64,000 nt of DNA from Acidobacteriota bacterium (lineage in GTDB: Bacteria > Acidobacteriota > Vicinamibacteria > Vicinamibacterales > UBA2999), in contig VFZN01000005.1 of NCBI GenBank assembly GCA_016871195.1, forward strand, positions 1 through 64,000. Direction: 5' to 3'. Positions 1 to 7,851 of this stretch are shown one piece after another. How positions within the stretch are numbered: the first letter of the stretch is position 1; the number at the start of each line of letters is the position of its first letter. The notes beneath the pieces were generated by a model, which made no database searches, was not told the origin of the DNA, and saw nothing but the letters and a program-made list of their open reading frames with translations. The translations under genes and the position numbers were made by a program.

Positions 1-693
1 CAGGCTCAAACACTCATCTCGGAACTTGCCGTTGAACGATTCGTCGGTGCCATTCTGCCACGGCTTGCCGGGGTCGTTCAGCGCGGTGGCGATGCCAGCG
101 TGTTGCAGCCACTCGAGAATCGCCCGTGCCACGAACTCAGGCCCATTGTCCGAGCGCAGGTACGCCGGGGCGCCGTGCGTGGTGACCAACTGTGCGAGCA
201 CCTCGATTACGCGGTGTGATCGAATGCCACCGGCGACGTCGATGGCGAGGCACTCACGCGTGTACTCGTCGATGATGGTGAGGCACTTCAATTGCTGGCC
301 ATTCGCACACGTGTCGAAGACGAAGTCGTAGGCCCAGACATGGTTGGCCTGCGTCGGCGGTACCGGTCGCGGGCGTCCGGTGGCGACACGTCGCCGCGGA
401 CGCCGTCGTGGCACTTGGAGTCCCGCGGCACGCCAGATCCGATGCGCGCGATCAGGCCCCAAGACGAACCCTCGGCGCTTCAGGAAGACGAGGATGCGTC
501 GGTACCCAAACCGAGGATACTGCAACGCCAATTCCCGCATTGCGGCCAGCACCGCCGCGTCCTTCACATTGAGGCGTGATTGGTATGTGGCCGTCGATCG
601 CGCCACCGTCAACAAGGCGCACGCGCGTCGCTGGGACCGACCGCGTGACACGAGGTACACGATCTGCTCCCGGCGCACGCGTGCGCTCACCAT
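1..693 (-). CDS. IS3-family transposase OrfB, DDE integrase domain (3' end off window)
   Basis: The partial reading frame on the minus strand starts at the ATG at 691-693 and stays open to base 1. It has an N-terminal HTH_21-like region (RACALL...) and an rve/DDE core. Catalytic residues are visible as YDF (first Asp), SDNGPEF (second Asp) and DESFNGKF (Glu), so the catalytic domain looks intact as far as it goes. OrfB lies in the -1 frame relative to OrfA and overlaps its end. It is probably expressed as an OrfAB fusion by frameshifting on the A7 run at 692-698. Confidence 0.88.
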   Translation of the reverse strand, partial: MVSARVRREQIVYLVSRGRSQRRACALLTVARSTATYQSRLNVKDAAVLAAMRELALQYPRFGYRRILVFLKRRGFVLGPDRAHRIWRAAGLQVPRRRPRRRVATGRPRPVPPTQANHVWAYDFVFDTCANGQQLKCLTIIDEYTRECLAIDVAGGIRSHRVIEVLAQLVTTHGAPAYLRSDNGPEFVARAILEWLQHAGIATALNDPGKPWQNGTDESFNGKFRDECLSL

Positions 694-950
694 TTTTTTC
701 GGGACACCTCTTTCAGCAAATCGACGTCAAGCGTCAGGTTGGCGACCAGCTTCTTAAGCCGCCCATTTTCCTGCTCGAGCTGGCGCAGGCGCTTCACGTC
801 GACGGCCTCCAATTTGCCGTACCGCTTCCGCCAGGCGTAGCTCGTCTGGTCGCTCACCCCGTGCTTCTTGGCGACCTCTGGGACCGTCTTCTGGTCCGCC
901 TCGCGCAGAATGCGCACCATCTGATCTTCGGTACATCGTGACTTCTTCAT
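687..950 (-). CDS. IS3-family transposase OrfA (HTH_Tnp_1)
   Basis: This 87-residue protein begins MKKSRCTEDQMVRILREA, the standard start of IS407-type OrfA. The first part is a helix-turn-helix (VAKKHGVSDQTSYAWRKRYG) that binds the terminal repeats. The second half is a leucine-zipper-like segment (LRQLEQENGRLKKLV) used for multimerisation. It ends in ...RKKW at the slippery A7 sequence and overlaps the OrfB start by 7 nt. Length and architecture are normal for the family. Confidence 0.9.
   Translation of the reverse strand: MKKSRCTEDQMVRILREADQKTVPEVAKKHGVSDQTSYAWRKRYGKLEAVDVKRLRQLEQENGRLKKLVANLTLDVDLLKEVSRKKW
691..699 (-). promoter_or_regulatory. A7 slippery sequence, predicted -1 programmed frameshift
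   Basis: Seven consecutive A residues (minus strand) sit where OrfA codons read CGA AAA AAA TGG. Slipping back one base puts the ribosome in the frame of OrfB, whose ATG overlaps the run. This is the usual IS3-family device for making the OrfAB transposase. I did not identify a downstream stimulatory structure. Confidence 0.7.
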
Positions 951-992
951 GGCTCCCTCGTCGCTCCGAGGGCGCCATTCTCTCAGGCTTCA

Positions 993-1020
993 GCTGGTCC
1001 GAAAAAGCCCGGGCAGGTCA
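993..1020 (-). repeat. Left terminal inverted repeat of the IS407-like element
   Basis: On the minus strand the sequence starts TGACCTGCCCGGGCTTTTTC and lies about 45 nt upstream of the orfA start, the expected place for an IS3-family left end. The junction with the interrupted orfB at 1020/1021 supports this boundary. The partner repeat is outside the window, so the match cannot be checked here. Confidence 0.65.
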
Positions 1021-1521
1021 CTCGCTGACGGCACGGACCTCTTCGAGGGACTCAAAGAGATAGGCGGCGAGGACCTCTTCCCGATAGGTCCGATTGACGC
1101 GTTCAATGTAGGCATTCTGGTCGGGCTTGCCCGGCTGAATGTGGTGGATGCCGATACCTCGCGTGGCACACCAGTCGACAACGACCTCCGCCAAGAGCTC
1201 GGGGCCGTTGTCGACGCGGATCGCGTCCGGGCGGCCATGGAGCGCCACCAATGCAGACAGGACGCGCGTGACGCGGGCGGCGGGCAGCGATGTGCCAATC
1301 TCCAGCGCCAAGGCCGCGCGATGGCCTTCGTCGATCAACGTCATCACGCGAAAGCGGCCGCGATCATCGAGCGCTTCGCTCATGAAATCGAGCGCCCAGG
1401 TATGATTGAGCGCTGGCGGCGCCTGCAGCGGTCGGCGCAGCCGGGGCGGCACGCGGCGCTTCGTGCGCCGCTTCAGATTCAGGCGCAGGTCGCAGTACCC
1501 GCTTGGCCTCGGATCGTGCAA
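1018..1521 (-). pseudogene. Truncated IS3-type transposase OrfB remnant, interrupted by the adjacent IS
   Basis: The product shows the DDE core of another IS3-type transposase: WALDFM (first Asp), RVDNGPEL (second Asp) and NAYIERVN (Glu). Homology starts only near YCDLRLNL, so the N-terminal half of OrfB and all of OrfA are missing. The C-terminus stops at ...EEVRAVSE because the IS407-like element inserted there; its terminal TGA is the stop codon. The missing C-terminal part should lie on the far side of that element, outside the window. No function is expected. Confidence 0.85.
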
Positions 1522-1535
1522 GCCTCCCCCGGCGG

Positions 1536-1570
1536 CCGATCGTACGCTTCCCCGTCAAGTAGACAGTTCA
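1536..1570 (-). repeat. Probable left end of the older IS3-type element
   Basis: On the minus strand this stretch starts TGAACTGTCTACTTGACGGG, which resembles an IS3-family terminus (TG start, AC/GC-rich repeat). It lies only about 50 nt from the OrfB remnant, so orfA and the first part of orfB appear to have been deleted internally. The assignment rests on appearance only. Confidence 0.4.
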
Positions 1571-1596
1571 AGAGTAGACTCGCCGCCTGACTTTGA

Positions 1597-1959
1597 TCAC
1601 CCCAAAATAATGATCAGGCACATCAAGAGAACCGAGGCAGCGGGAAGAGATTTTTTGATGGGATCTTTGACCTTAACATGCATGGAAAGCGCTCCAATCA
1701 TCAGCACAGAAACGATGGCGGCAGGATAAACTTCGATTCCAGGAAAAGCGAAAGCGGCTAGGAGGGCAACTCCTGAAGTGACTTTCAAGAATCCCACCAC
1801 GTAACAAAACCATTCGGGGAGACCGTAGGTCGCAAACTCTTCTCTCATTGTTGCGGCAGCTCCTCCTCGATACTCAGTCCTGTTGTTGAAACGAAGAAGC
1901 CAAACGTTGAGTAACCCCAACGCCACAACAACTTGGCAGATTTGAACAAGAATAGTCAT
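1597..1959 (-). CDS. DoxX-like family membrane protein
   Basis: This 120-residue protein has four predicted membrane helices (VQICQVVVALGLLNVWLL, WFCYVVGFLKVTSGVALL, PAAIVSVLMIGALSM and ASVLLMCLIIILG) and the YRGG...MREEFATYGLPEWF segment typical of DoxX-like (DoxX_2) proteins. The start at 1959 is chosen because GGGAGGA lies just upstream of it; an in-frame ATG 45 nt further up lacks this. The gene is clearly AT-richer than its surroundings. It is divergent from a second DoxX-like gene 73 nt away and is flanked by insertion sequences on both sides. The physiological role of this family is poorly defined, so none is assigned. Confidence 0.75.
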   Translation of the reverse strand: MTILVQICQVVVALGLLNVWLLRFNNRTEYRGGAAATMREEFATYGLPEWFCYVVGFLKVTSGVALLAAFAFPGIEVYPAAIVSVLMIGALSMHVKVKDPIKKSLPAASVLLMCLIIILG

Positions 1960-2032
1960 ACAGTCTTTCCTCCCGCAGTGTGAGGAATCTTTAATAGCAC
2001 ACAAACAAACCGTTCCAATCCGAAAGGTTTAA

Positions 2033-2380
2033 ATGCTTGAGTTAGCGGTGTCGGTACTTTCTGTGTCATCGGGAATATCCTTCCTTTTTTATGGGGCTTT
2101 TTGCGTCTTTTCGACAAAAATGGAATTGGAGTTTGAAAGATACCGATTGGCCCGGTTTCGTCGATTAGTAGGGTTTCTTGAAATTGGAGGCGGCCTAGGG
2201 CAACTCATCGGCCTCAATTCTCCTACATTCGCTATCGTCAGTTCAGCGGGACTCGCTCTTCTAATGATTTGTGGGATCTGGGCAAGACAACGGATTCGGG
2301 ATCCTTGGTATCTTTTTCTTCCTGCATTTATTTTGTTTTTGATCAACACGGTTTTATTGCTTCAGATGATTCTTTGGTGA
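2033..2380 (+). CDS. DoxX-like family membrane protein
   Basis: This 115-residue, four-helix membrane protein carries the segment EFERYRLARFRRLVGFLEI, followed by GLGQLIGL and RIRDPW. That pattern is shared by small DoxX-like integral membrane proteins. AAAGG precedes the ATG. The gene is AT-rich relative to the window and is arranged divergently to its relative at 1597-1959. Both lie between IS elements, which suggests they arrived together by transfer (inference). No enzymatic motif is visible. Confidence 0.75.
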   Translation: MLELAVSVLSVSSGISFLFYGAFCVFSTKMELEFERYRLARFRRLVGFLEIGGGLGQLIGLNSPTFAIVSSAGLALLMICGIWARQRIRDPWYLFLPAFILFLINTVLLLQMILW

Positions 2381-2707
2381 TGCGCCGGGCCTCTATCGCG
2401 GACCGAACACCGTGTCTGATCATACCGGCGTGGCTCCCATCGTTGGCTGGCCAAGTCGGCTCTGGGTGTGAGACCTGGGTCTGAGAACAGGCCTTCCGTT
2501 CACCGGGAGGCCGCTCATACGGCCTATCGTCCCGGGGTGGTCACAGTTCGCCAGGAAATCCGCCTCCCGTGTTTCGTAGCTATTCATTGCATGCGCCATC
2601 GCACACGCTCCCTTGCGGCCGTCCGGCCGCATGACGTTCGTGAATTGGTGGAGGATGTCCGGACGTCACGTCGACGGACGCAGCGCAGATCGGCGGCGCT
2701 CCAAACG
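2381..2707. other. No recognisable gene between DoxX-like gene and decayed IS
   Basis: This 327-nt stretch returns to high GC. It contains only short open frames that resemble nothing I know, and no clear IS terminus. It may hold the lost 3' end of the neighbouring IS orfB, or the target DNA into which that element was rearranged. Confidence 0.5.
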
Positions 2708-3388
2708 TCACCGCGCATTGAAGGACTCGATCATGGCGTTGTCCGTCGGCGTGCCGCGCCGACTGAAGTCGAGGATCACGCCGTTCGTGTACGCCCAGAG
2801 GTCCATCGCCGCACTGACGAACTCCGTGCCGTTGTCGCAGTAGATACGTTGCGGCACACCGCGTTCGAATCGGAGTCGCTCACGCGTGGCGGCGACATCG
2901 TACCCCCCCAATCCGTGGCCGATGTCGATCGCCAAGCACTCGCGCGCGAACATGTCGATGACGGTCCGGGCACGGAAGCGGCGCCCATCGGCGAGCTGAT
3001 CCGCGACGAAATTCATGCGCCAGATGTCGTTGTACGCGGTCGCCGCTCGCCGCTGCTCGCGGTACACGGCCGTGACGTGACGCCAGGGCCGCTTCCGCCG
3101 CAACGCCAAGCCCTCCTCGGTGTAGACGCGATAGAAGCGCTCTGTACCCACCGGCCAGCCTTCACGCTGCATGAGGACGCGCAGGCGACGATACCCGTGC
3201 CGCACCCGGGTCTGCGCGAACTCGCGCATGCGCTGTCGGAGGCTCGTGAGCAGCGCATGTCGACTCGTGTAGTACACCGACGAGCGTGTCGTCTGGACGA
3301 CCCGACAGGCGCGCCGTGCGCTGACGGTGTAGCGGTCCATCAAGTAGTGCATGATCGCGCGCTGCTCGACAGGCGTTAGAATTCTTTT
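2708..3388 (-). pseudogene. IS3-family transposase OrfB, truncated and with a mutated DDE Asp
   Basis: The product contains the HTH_21 region (ARRACRVVQTTRSSVYY) and the rve core. The second Asp (YCDNGTEF) and the Glu (AMIESFNAR) are intact. At the first catalytic position the protein reads WRMNFV where family members read WxMDFV, an Asp-to-Asn change (codon AAT). The frame stops right after the Glu motif, so about 50-60 C-terminal residues are missing. It would be read after a -1 shift at AAAAG (about 3385-3388) near the end of orfA. It is not expected to be active. Confidence 0.82.
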
Positions 3389-3642
3389 AGGACGACATCC
3401 TGCAGTATGACCTTGTCGAGCGACAGGTCGGCCACGAGCCGCTTCCGCTTGGTGTTCTCGTCGCGCAACTGCTTCAGCTCGCGCGCTTCGCTCGGCAGCA
3501 TCCCTCCATACTCTTTCTTCCACCGGTAGAACGTTTGCTCAGACACGCCGATCTGGCGACACACGTCCCCGACGGGCACGCCCGCCGCGACTTGCGGCAA
3601 TACCGTCGTGATCTGCTCGACCGAAAATCGCTTCTGCTTCAC
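3376..3642 (-). CDS. IS3-family transposase OrfA
   Basis: This 88-residue protein begins MKQKRFSVEQITTVLPQ and has a helix-turn-helix (VCRQIGVSEQTFYRWKKEYG) followed by a coiled-coil segment (ARELKQLRDENTKRKRLVADL). These are the hallmarks of IS407-type OrfA. It ends in the -1 frame relative to orfB, with an AAAAG slip site just before its stop. It belongs to the decayed element at 2708-3725, so it is probably without function even though its own frame is open. Confidence 0.88.
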   Translation of the reverse strand: MKQKRFSVEQITTVLPQVAAGVPVGDVCRQIGVSEQTFYRWKKEYGGMLPSEARELKQLRDENTKRKRLVADLSLDKVILQDVVLKEF

Positions 3643-3689
3643 GGCACATCCTCCTGGCCCGCTCGGGGCCGATTGTGCCGCAGAAACTC

Positions 3690-3725
3690 ACTCCGCGGAT
3701 GGTCTGAAAAAACCGGAGCCCCTCA
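3690..3725 (-). repeat. Left terminal inverted repeat of the decayed IS
   Basis: On the minus strand it starts TGAGGGGCTCCGGTTTTTTC and lies about 50 nt upstream of orfA. TG-start, G-rich tract and T6 run are typical of IS407-group termini. No matching right end was found in the window. Confidence 0.6.
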
Positions 3726-3983
3726 GTGGCCCCAGTCGAAGCACTGCACCTTCAGGCGTCATGCCCGGTCCCTGACCGGCGTGCTGCGGCAGGTGCGCCC
3801 GGTCACGAAACACGACCGAATCACCGTCAGCAGTACGACTGACAGGAGCGGGATCAGAACGCGAACGCGGCGCACGGGAGTGGGCGATACTGACGCCAAC
3901 ACGTGCCACTGGCGAGGGCACCGCAGTGTGACGCTCGGCGAAGGCACATCATCAACACAACGGTATCACCGAGGTAGGGCCGG

Positions 3984-4889
3984 ATGTGGGTGGTAAAATC
4001 CGGTCTCATGAGGATATGGCTGATTCGGCTGGCTGTTTGGGCGGTCGCTGCGGCGGGTGGCCTCTGGGACAATGCGACCGCGTTGACCCTACAGGACGAC
4101 TGGACGCGCCCGATGGCACCGTTCCGGATGGTCGGGCCCATCTACTGGGTCGGCAGTCACGACCTGTCGACATATCTGATTACGACGCCGGCGGGGCACA
4201 TCCTGATCAATACCGGCATCGCTGACACGGCCGACCAAATTGCCAAGGGCATCGTACAACTGGGATTCTCGCTCGCTGACGTCAAGGTGCTGACAGCGAC
4301 ACACGCCCACTATGACCATGCCTGGGGGCTCGCCGAGCTCAAACGCCGCACAAAGGCGCGCGTGGTGGTCAACCGCGCCGATCGGGAACTGTTTGCGTCG
4401 GGCGGCAAGACGGATTACCTGTGGGCCTCTCGTCCGGAGATGCACTTTGAACCCGTACCGATCGATGACACCTTCACCGACGGCGGTACGATCTCGCTGG
4501 GTGGCGTGACGCTGACCGCGCATCACCATCCCGGTCACAGCAAGGGCGCGACCAGCTTCACGCTGACCGTGCGCGAGAACGGCCGCGACTATCGCGTCAT
4601 CATCGCCAATATGGGATCGATCAATCCCGGGGCGCGCGTGACAGGCATGCCTTCGTATCCCGACATCGGACGTGACTATGCCCTGACGTTCGAGCGGCAG
4701 AAAGCCATGTCGGTCGATGTGTTCCTTGCGTCGCACGCGTCGCAGTTCCGCCTGCATGAACAGTACACGCCGGGGGCCGCATACGACCCGGCTCGGTTCG
4801 TCGACCCTGACGGGTTCCGCCGGTCGGTCGAACAGCTCGAGCGCACGTATCGCGAGCAACTGGCGCGCGAGCGCGTGACGAAGCCGTAG
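3984..4889 (+). CDS. Secreted metallo-beta-lactamase, subclass B3-like
   Basis: This 301-residue protein would hydrolyse beta-lactams or a related substrate in the periplasm with a binuclear zinc site. An N-terminal hydrophobic signal segment ends near NATA (residue 33). Zinc ligands are all visible: H107-x-H109-x-D111-H112 in THAHYDHAWG, H185 in HHHPGHSKG and H251 in ASHASQF. The last two motifs are characteristic of subclass B3. Start 3984 has GAGGT eight bases upstream; an ATG at 4008 would also leave a signal peptide. It lies about 260 nt beyond the decayed IS and 68 nt before the phosphotriesterase-like gene. Actual resistance activity cannot be told from sequence, because B3-like enzymes in environmental bacteria are diverse. 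Confidence 0.88.
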   Translation: MWVVKSGLMRIWLIRLAVWAVAAAGGLWDNATALTLQDDWTRPMAPFRMVGPIYWVGSHDLSTYLITTPAGHILINTGIADTADQIAKGIVQLGFSLADVKVLTATHAHYDHAWGLAELKRRTKARVVVNRADRELFASGGKTDYLWASRPEMHFEPVPIDDTFTDGGTISLGGVTLTAHHHPGHSKGATSFTLTVRENGRDYRVIIANMGSINPGARVTGMPSYPDIGRDYALTFERQKAMSVDVFLASHASQFRLHEQYTPGAAYDPARFVDPDGFRRSVEQLERTYREQLARERVTKP

Positions 4890-4957
4890 CACCACGCACC
4901 CGCATAGCGGTGCAGACGAGATACCCGAGGCAGGGCGTCACACGGGAGGGTCAAGAG

Positions 4958-6103
4958 ATGCGTGCACTGAATCGTCGCGAGGCACTCGAGCTGATCAGCG
5001 CAGGGCTGGTCGCGGCAGCGACGCCCTCCGGCTCTGCTGAGGCGACACAGACCTTTCCTCCAGGTGCGGTGATTCGCACGGTGCTCAGCGACATACCGCC
5101 GGAACGCGTGGCCGGCGGCGCTACGCTGTTTCACGAGCATCTCTCGTTCGCCGACGATTTCATGACCCGCTGGGTGCGTTACGCCGCCGACACCCGGCGC
5201 GAGCACGCTCTGCCGTCGGCGACGCCGTCGGCCACCGCACCGTCGCCTCGCCCGGCGGCTGCCCCTCCTGCGCCCGCCCCGTCGACACCCTCGGGGCGTT
5301 ATTTCATGCAGGATGCCGACTATCAGGTCGAGGAAATGCGGCTCGCCCGCACCGACGGCATCAGCTGCATCGTCGACGGCGGGCACGCCGACATGGGACG
5401 GGACATCGGTTTCCTGCGGACCGTCTCGGAGCGCTCAGGGATGCCCATCGTCGCGGGGGCCGGGTTCTATGCCCAGCCGTTCTATCCCGCGGCCCTGTCG
5501 GCCATGAGTGAACAGCAGATCTTCGAAGCGCTGATGCAGCAGGTGGCCAGCGAGCCGGTCGGGTGCTTCGGCGAGATCGGCTCGTGGGACTACATCACGC
5601 GTGATGAGCGGAAAGTGTTTCGCGCCGTCGGGTGGGCGAGTGTGGCCAGTGGTCTGCCGATTTTCACGCACACCGGCATTCCGGGAAAGTCAGCGCTCGA
5701 GCAGCTCGACCTGCTGGAGGATGTGGGGGTCAACCCGGCGAAGGTCGTCATCGGTCATCTCGGCAATCTGGTCGACCCGGCCGTCGAGGTGCATCGTGCC
5801 ATCTGCCGCCGAGGTGCCTTTGTCGGGTTCGATCGGCAGGGCGGTCAGGGCGATGCCACGCAGGTGCCTCTGGTGATGACGCTCATCGATGCCGGCTACG
5901 CCGACCGGTTGCTGCTGGCGTCTGACCTCTCGAACATCTCGCAGACGCGACAGGCGGGCGGGCCCGGCTATGGCCGGACCCTCACGGTGTTTGTACCGAA
6001 GCTCAAGGCGGCCGGCGCGTCAGACGCCGTGCTGCGGCAGATCATGCACGACAATCCCAGGCGCTTTCTCGCCTGTGTGCCGACGCAGTCGCGTCCGCGC
6101 TGA
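4958..6103 (+). CDS. Phosphotriesterase-family amidohydrolase, exported
   Basis: This 381-residue protein has the fold and metal ligands of the phosphotriesterase/PTE-like lactonase group. They are H59-x-H61 (FHEHLS), E206 (GEIGSW) as bridging ligand where PTE itself has a carboxylated Lys, H238 (FTHTG), H267 (VIGHLGN) and D323 (LASDLSN). The N-terminus NRREALELISAG followed by an Ala-rich stretch looks like a Tat signal, so it is likely exported folded with its metals. Residues about 86-112 are an Ala/Pro-rich insert between the first and second barrel elements. Start 4958 is chosen for GGGAGGG upstream. Its substrate may be a lactone or phosphoester; it is not predictable from this alone. 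Confidence 0.85.
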   Translation: MRALNRREALELISAGLVAAATPSGSAEATQTFPPGAVIRTVLSDIPPERVAGGATLFHEHLSFADDFMTRWVRYAADTRREHALPSATPSATAPSPRPAAAPPAPAPSTPSGRYFMQDADYQVEEMRLARTDGISCIVDGGHADMGRDIGFLRTVSERSGMPIVAGAGFYAQPFYPAALSAMSEQQIFEALMQQVASEPVGCFGEIGSWDYITRDERKVFRAVGWASVASGLPIFTHTGIPGKSALEQLDLLEDVGVNPAKVVIGHLGNLVDPAVEVHRAICRRGAFVGFDRQGGQGDATQVPLVMTLIDAGYADRLLLASDLSNISQTRQAGGPGYGRTLTVFVPKLKAAGASDAVLRQIMHDNPRRFLACVPTQSRPR

Positions 6104-6112
6104 TGCGCCCCC

Positions 6113-7756
6113 TTACCGGGGACGCGCGTCCTGTGTCGCCAGCGTCCACGCCGACTGGTGGACGAGCCTCGCAATCGCCGTCATTTTCCGGTAATTGATT
6201 TTCTCGGGACGGTCGTAGGCCGTGTGATAGTCGGGATGCAGGCCCGTGTGGAACCAGAGCGCCGGCACGCCGCGCTGGAGGAACGGCCACTGGTCGCTGC
6301 GCCTCAGCAGATTCGAGCTGTTGTTGTCATAGCGCAGACGCAGGTCAAGACGCGCGCCGGCGGCATTGAGGCGTTCAACGAGCGCGCTCAACTGCGGATG
6401 CCGGCTGTAGCCGAGCAGATTCACGGCGTTCCGGTTCGACTTACCGATCTGCACCTCGAGCCCGGCGAACCGTGCGCCGCCACCGACTTCGACTTCCTCA
6501 TCGCGCCCGATCATGTCCATGTTGAGCACGGCCACCGTCTGCGCGAGGGGCATCGTCGGTGACTCGGTGTAGGCCCACGCGCCCAGCAGGGGCCCGCGCT
6601 CCTCTGAGCCCCAGGCGGCAAACAGCACCGACCGGCGCGGTCGCTGCCCCGCAGCGGCCGCACGCGCGAAGGCATCGGCGATGTTCACGAGCGCGACGGT
6701 ACCCGAGCCGTTGTCGTCAGCGCCGTTGTAGACGGTATTGCCGTCCGCTCCCTCGTGGTCATAGTGCGCCGAGACGATCACCACCTCCTTGGACAGGGCA
6801 GGGTCGCTCCCTTCGAGAAGGGCGAGGACATTCCGATCCGCCACGGTGTGGCGGTTGACCCGGGCGGTGAGTGTGACCGTCGGCCCGTCGATCCACAGCG
6901 GAGCGAACCCGCTGGCGGTCTCGGCCGCGCGCGACAGTTCGACAAGCGAGCGCCCCGAGGGGCTGATGAGCGACTCGGCCACCGCGGGAGACACCTGTGC
7001 AACAGGGATGCGGACCTGATCGGCCCATGAGGCCAGCGTGAATCGGTCGATGCGCGGCGGTGTGGGGGGCCAGAAGGCGCGCGCGGCGGCATCGAAGGCC
7101 TGAGGGGCCGGATGATTGTGGACGTCGGTGACCAGAAGGACGCCGACAGCACCGGCCGCCTGCGCCGCGAGGGCCTTCCTGATGGCGACGGCCTGCTCGG
7201 ACGACACCATCCCGTCGAACGGGCTCTTCGGATCGCGCTCGCCGGGCTCGTGGTCGAGGATGAGCGCGATGCGTCCGCGCACACGGTCGCCATAGTCGTC
7301 ATAGTTGAGGGCGCGGGCCGTAATGCCGAACCCTGCATACGCGACCGTCGCCGTGGTTGAGGCGTTGGCGCTGAACCGCTGCGGGTAGAAGTCGTACATC
7401 GGCCGGAACGTCTGACCGTCCGTCTCCGACCGATGCACGTGAAGGGCATTCCCCTCGCCGAGCGTAGCCACCATCAGCTGCGTCGGCTGCACAAAGGTGC
7501 CATCGGGGGCACCCGGACGGAGGCCCGCCCGCTCGAAGCGAGACCGCACCCAGTCGGCGGCCAGCGCATTCTCGGGCGTCCCGACCAGCCGGCCGCGGAA
7601 GCCATCGCCGGCGAGGAAGAACAGGTCGGCCTTCAGATCCTCGAGCCGGATCGCGTCGTTGAATGGCGCAGCCACCTGCGCCGACAAGGCGCCGGTGAGA
7701 AAAAGGCCCAGCGCGGGCAACAGCGCGCGCGAAACAACGCGGAGTGGGGCAGGCAT
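6113..7756 (-). CDS. Secreted M28-family metallopeptidase with PA-like insert
   Basis: This 547-residue zinc aminopeptidase-type protein has a signal peptide (ending near LSAQ, residue 27). A PA-like domain lies at about residues 130-290 and the M28 catalytic domain from about 300. Zinc and catalytic residues are visible as H331 and D333 (SAHYDHEG), D347-D348 (GADDNGSG), E385-E386 (WGSEERG), D414 (MDMIGRD) and H511 (HPDYHTAYD). The open frame extends 85 codons further upstream, but that part would overlap the next gene and lacks signal-peptide character, so 7756 is taken as start. It converges with the PTE-like gene, with 9 nt between the stops. Role: extracellular or periplasmic peptide trimming. 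Confidence 0.88.
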   Translation of the reverse strand: MPAPLRVVSRALLPALGLFLTGALSAQVAAPFNDAIRLEDLKADLFFLAGDGFRGRLVGTPENALAADWVRSRFERAGLRPGAPDGTFVQPTQLMVATLGEGNALHVHRSETDGQTFRPMYDFYPQRFSANASTTATVAYAGFGITARALNYDDYGDRVRGRIALILDHEPGERDPKSPFDGMVSSEQAVAIRKALAAQAAGAVGVLLVTDVHNHPAPQAFDAAARAFWPPTPPRIDRFTLASWADQVRIPVAQVSPAVAESLISPSGRSLVELSRAAETASGFAPLWIDGPTVTLTARVNRHTVADRNVLALLEGSDPALSKEVVIVSAHYDHEGADGNTVYNGADDNGSGTVALVNIADAFARAAAAGQRPRRSVLFAAWGSEERGPLLGAWAYTESPTMPLAQTVAVLNMDMIGRDEEVEVGGGARFAGLEVQIGKSNRNAVNLLGYSRHPQLSALVERLNAAGARLDLRLRYDNNSSNLLRRSDQWPFLQRGVPALWFHTGLHPDYHTAYDRPEKINYRKMTAIARLVHQSAWTLATQDARPR

Positions 7757-7817
7757 TGGCGCATCTTGGCCCAGAAGCGGCGCGTGCGGCAATGTCGAGT
7801 GCGTTCGGGGCCCGACC

Positions 7818-7835
7818 AGGGTGCGCCCCCTGGCG
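7818..7835 (-). terminator. Short hairpin between MBOAT and M28 genes
   Basis: CCAGGG and CCCTGG flank a 6-nt loop just downstream of the MBOAT stop (minus strand). There is no clear U tract, so it may be only a weak or rho-assisted terminator. Confidence 0.3.
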
Positions 7836-7851
7836 CGTCCTGCCGTCGTCC

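Larger units (their letters stand above)
1..1020 (-). mobile_element. IS3-family (IS407-like) insertion sequence, 5' part, cut by window edge
   Basis: The element holds an orfA/orfB pair with a classic IS3 layout and a terminal inverted repeat at about 993-1020 that reads TGACCTGCCCGGGC on the minus strand. It begins with TG, as IS3-family ends do. The right end lies beyond base 1. It is inserted inside another IS3-type orfB (1018-1521): the first three bases of this element supply the stop codon of that broken gene. The IS407-like grouping comes from the OrfA and OrfB sequence style, not from a database match. Confidence 0.85.
2708..3725 (-). mobile_element. Decayed IS3-family (IS407-like) element
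   Basis: The element comprises orfA, a C-terminally truncated orfB and a left terminal repeat at about 3690-3725 that reads TGAGGGGCTCCGGTTTTTTC on the minus strand, a style typical of IS407-group ends. The distal end is not recognisable. Because the first catalytic Asp of OrfB is replaced by Asn and the C-terminus is lost, the copy is predicted to be immobile. Confidence 0.8.

Noticed and set aside
2381-2707. Possible integron attC site next to the AT-rich DoxX-like genes
   Set aside because: I could not find paired GTTRRRY/RYYYAAC core sites with the expected internal symmetry.
3759-3947. Small minus-strand frame with a hydrophobic stretch upstream of the B3 lactamase
   Set aside because: It is 62 codons with no ribosome-binding site or family resemblance; one hydrophobic patch is not enough support.
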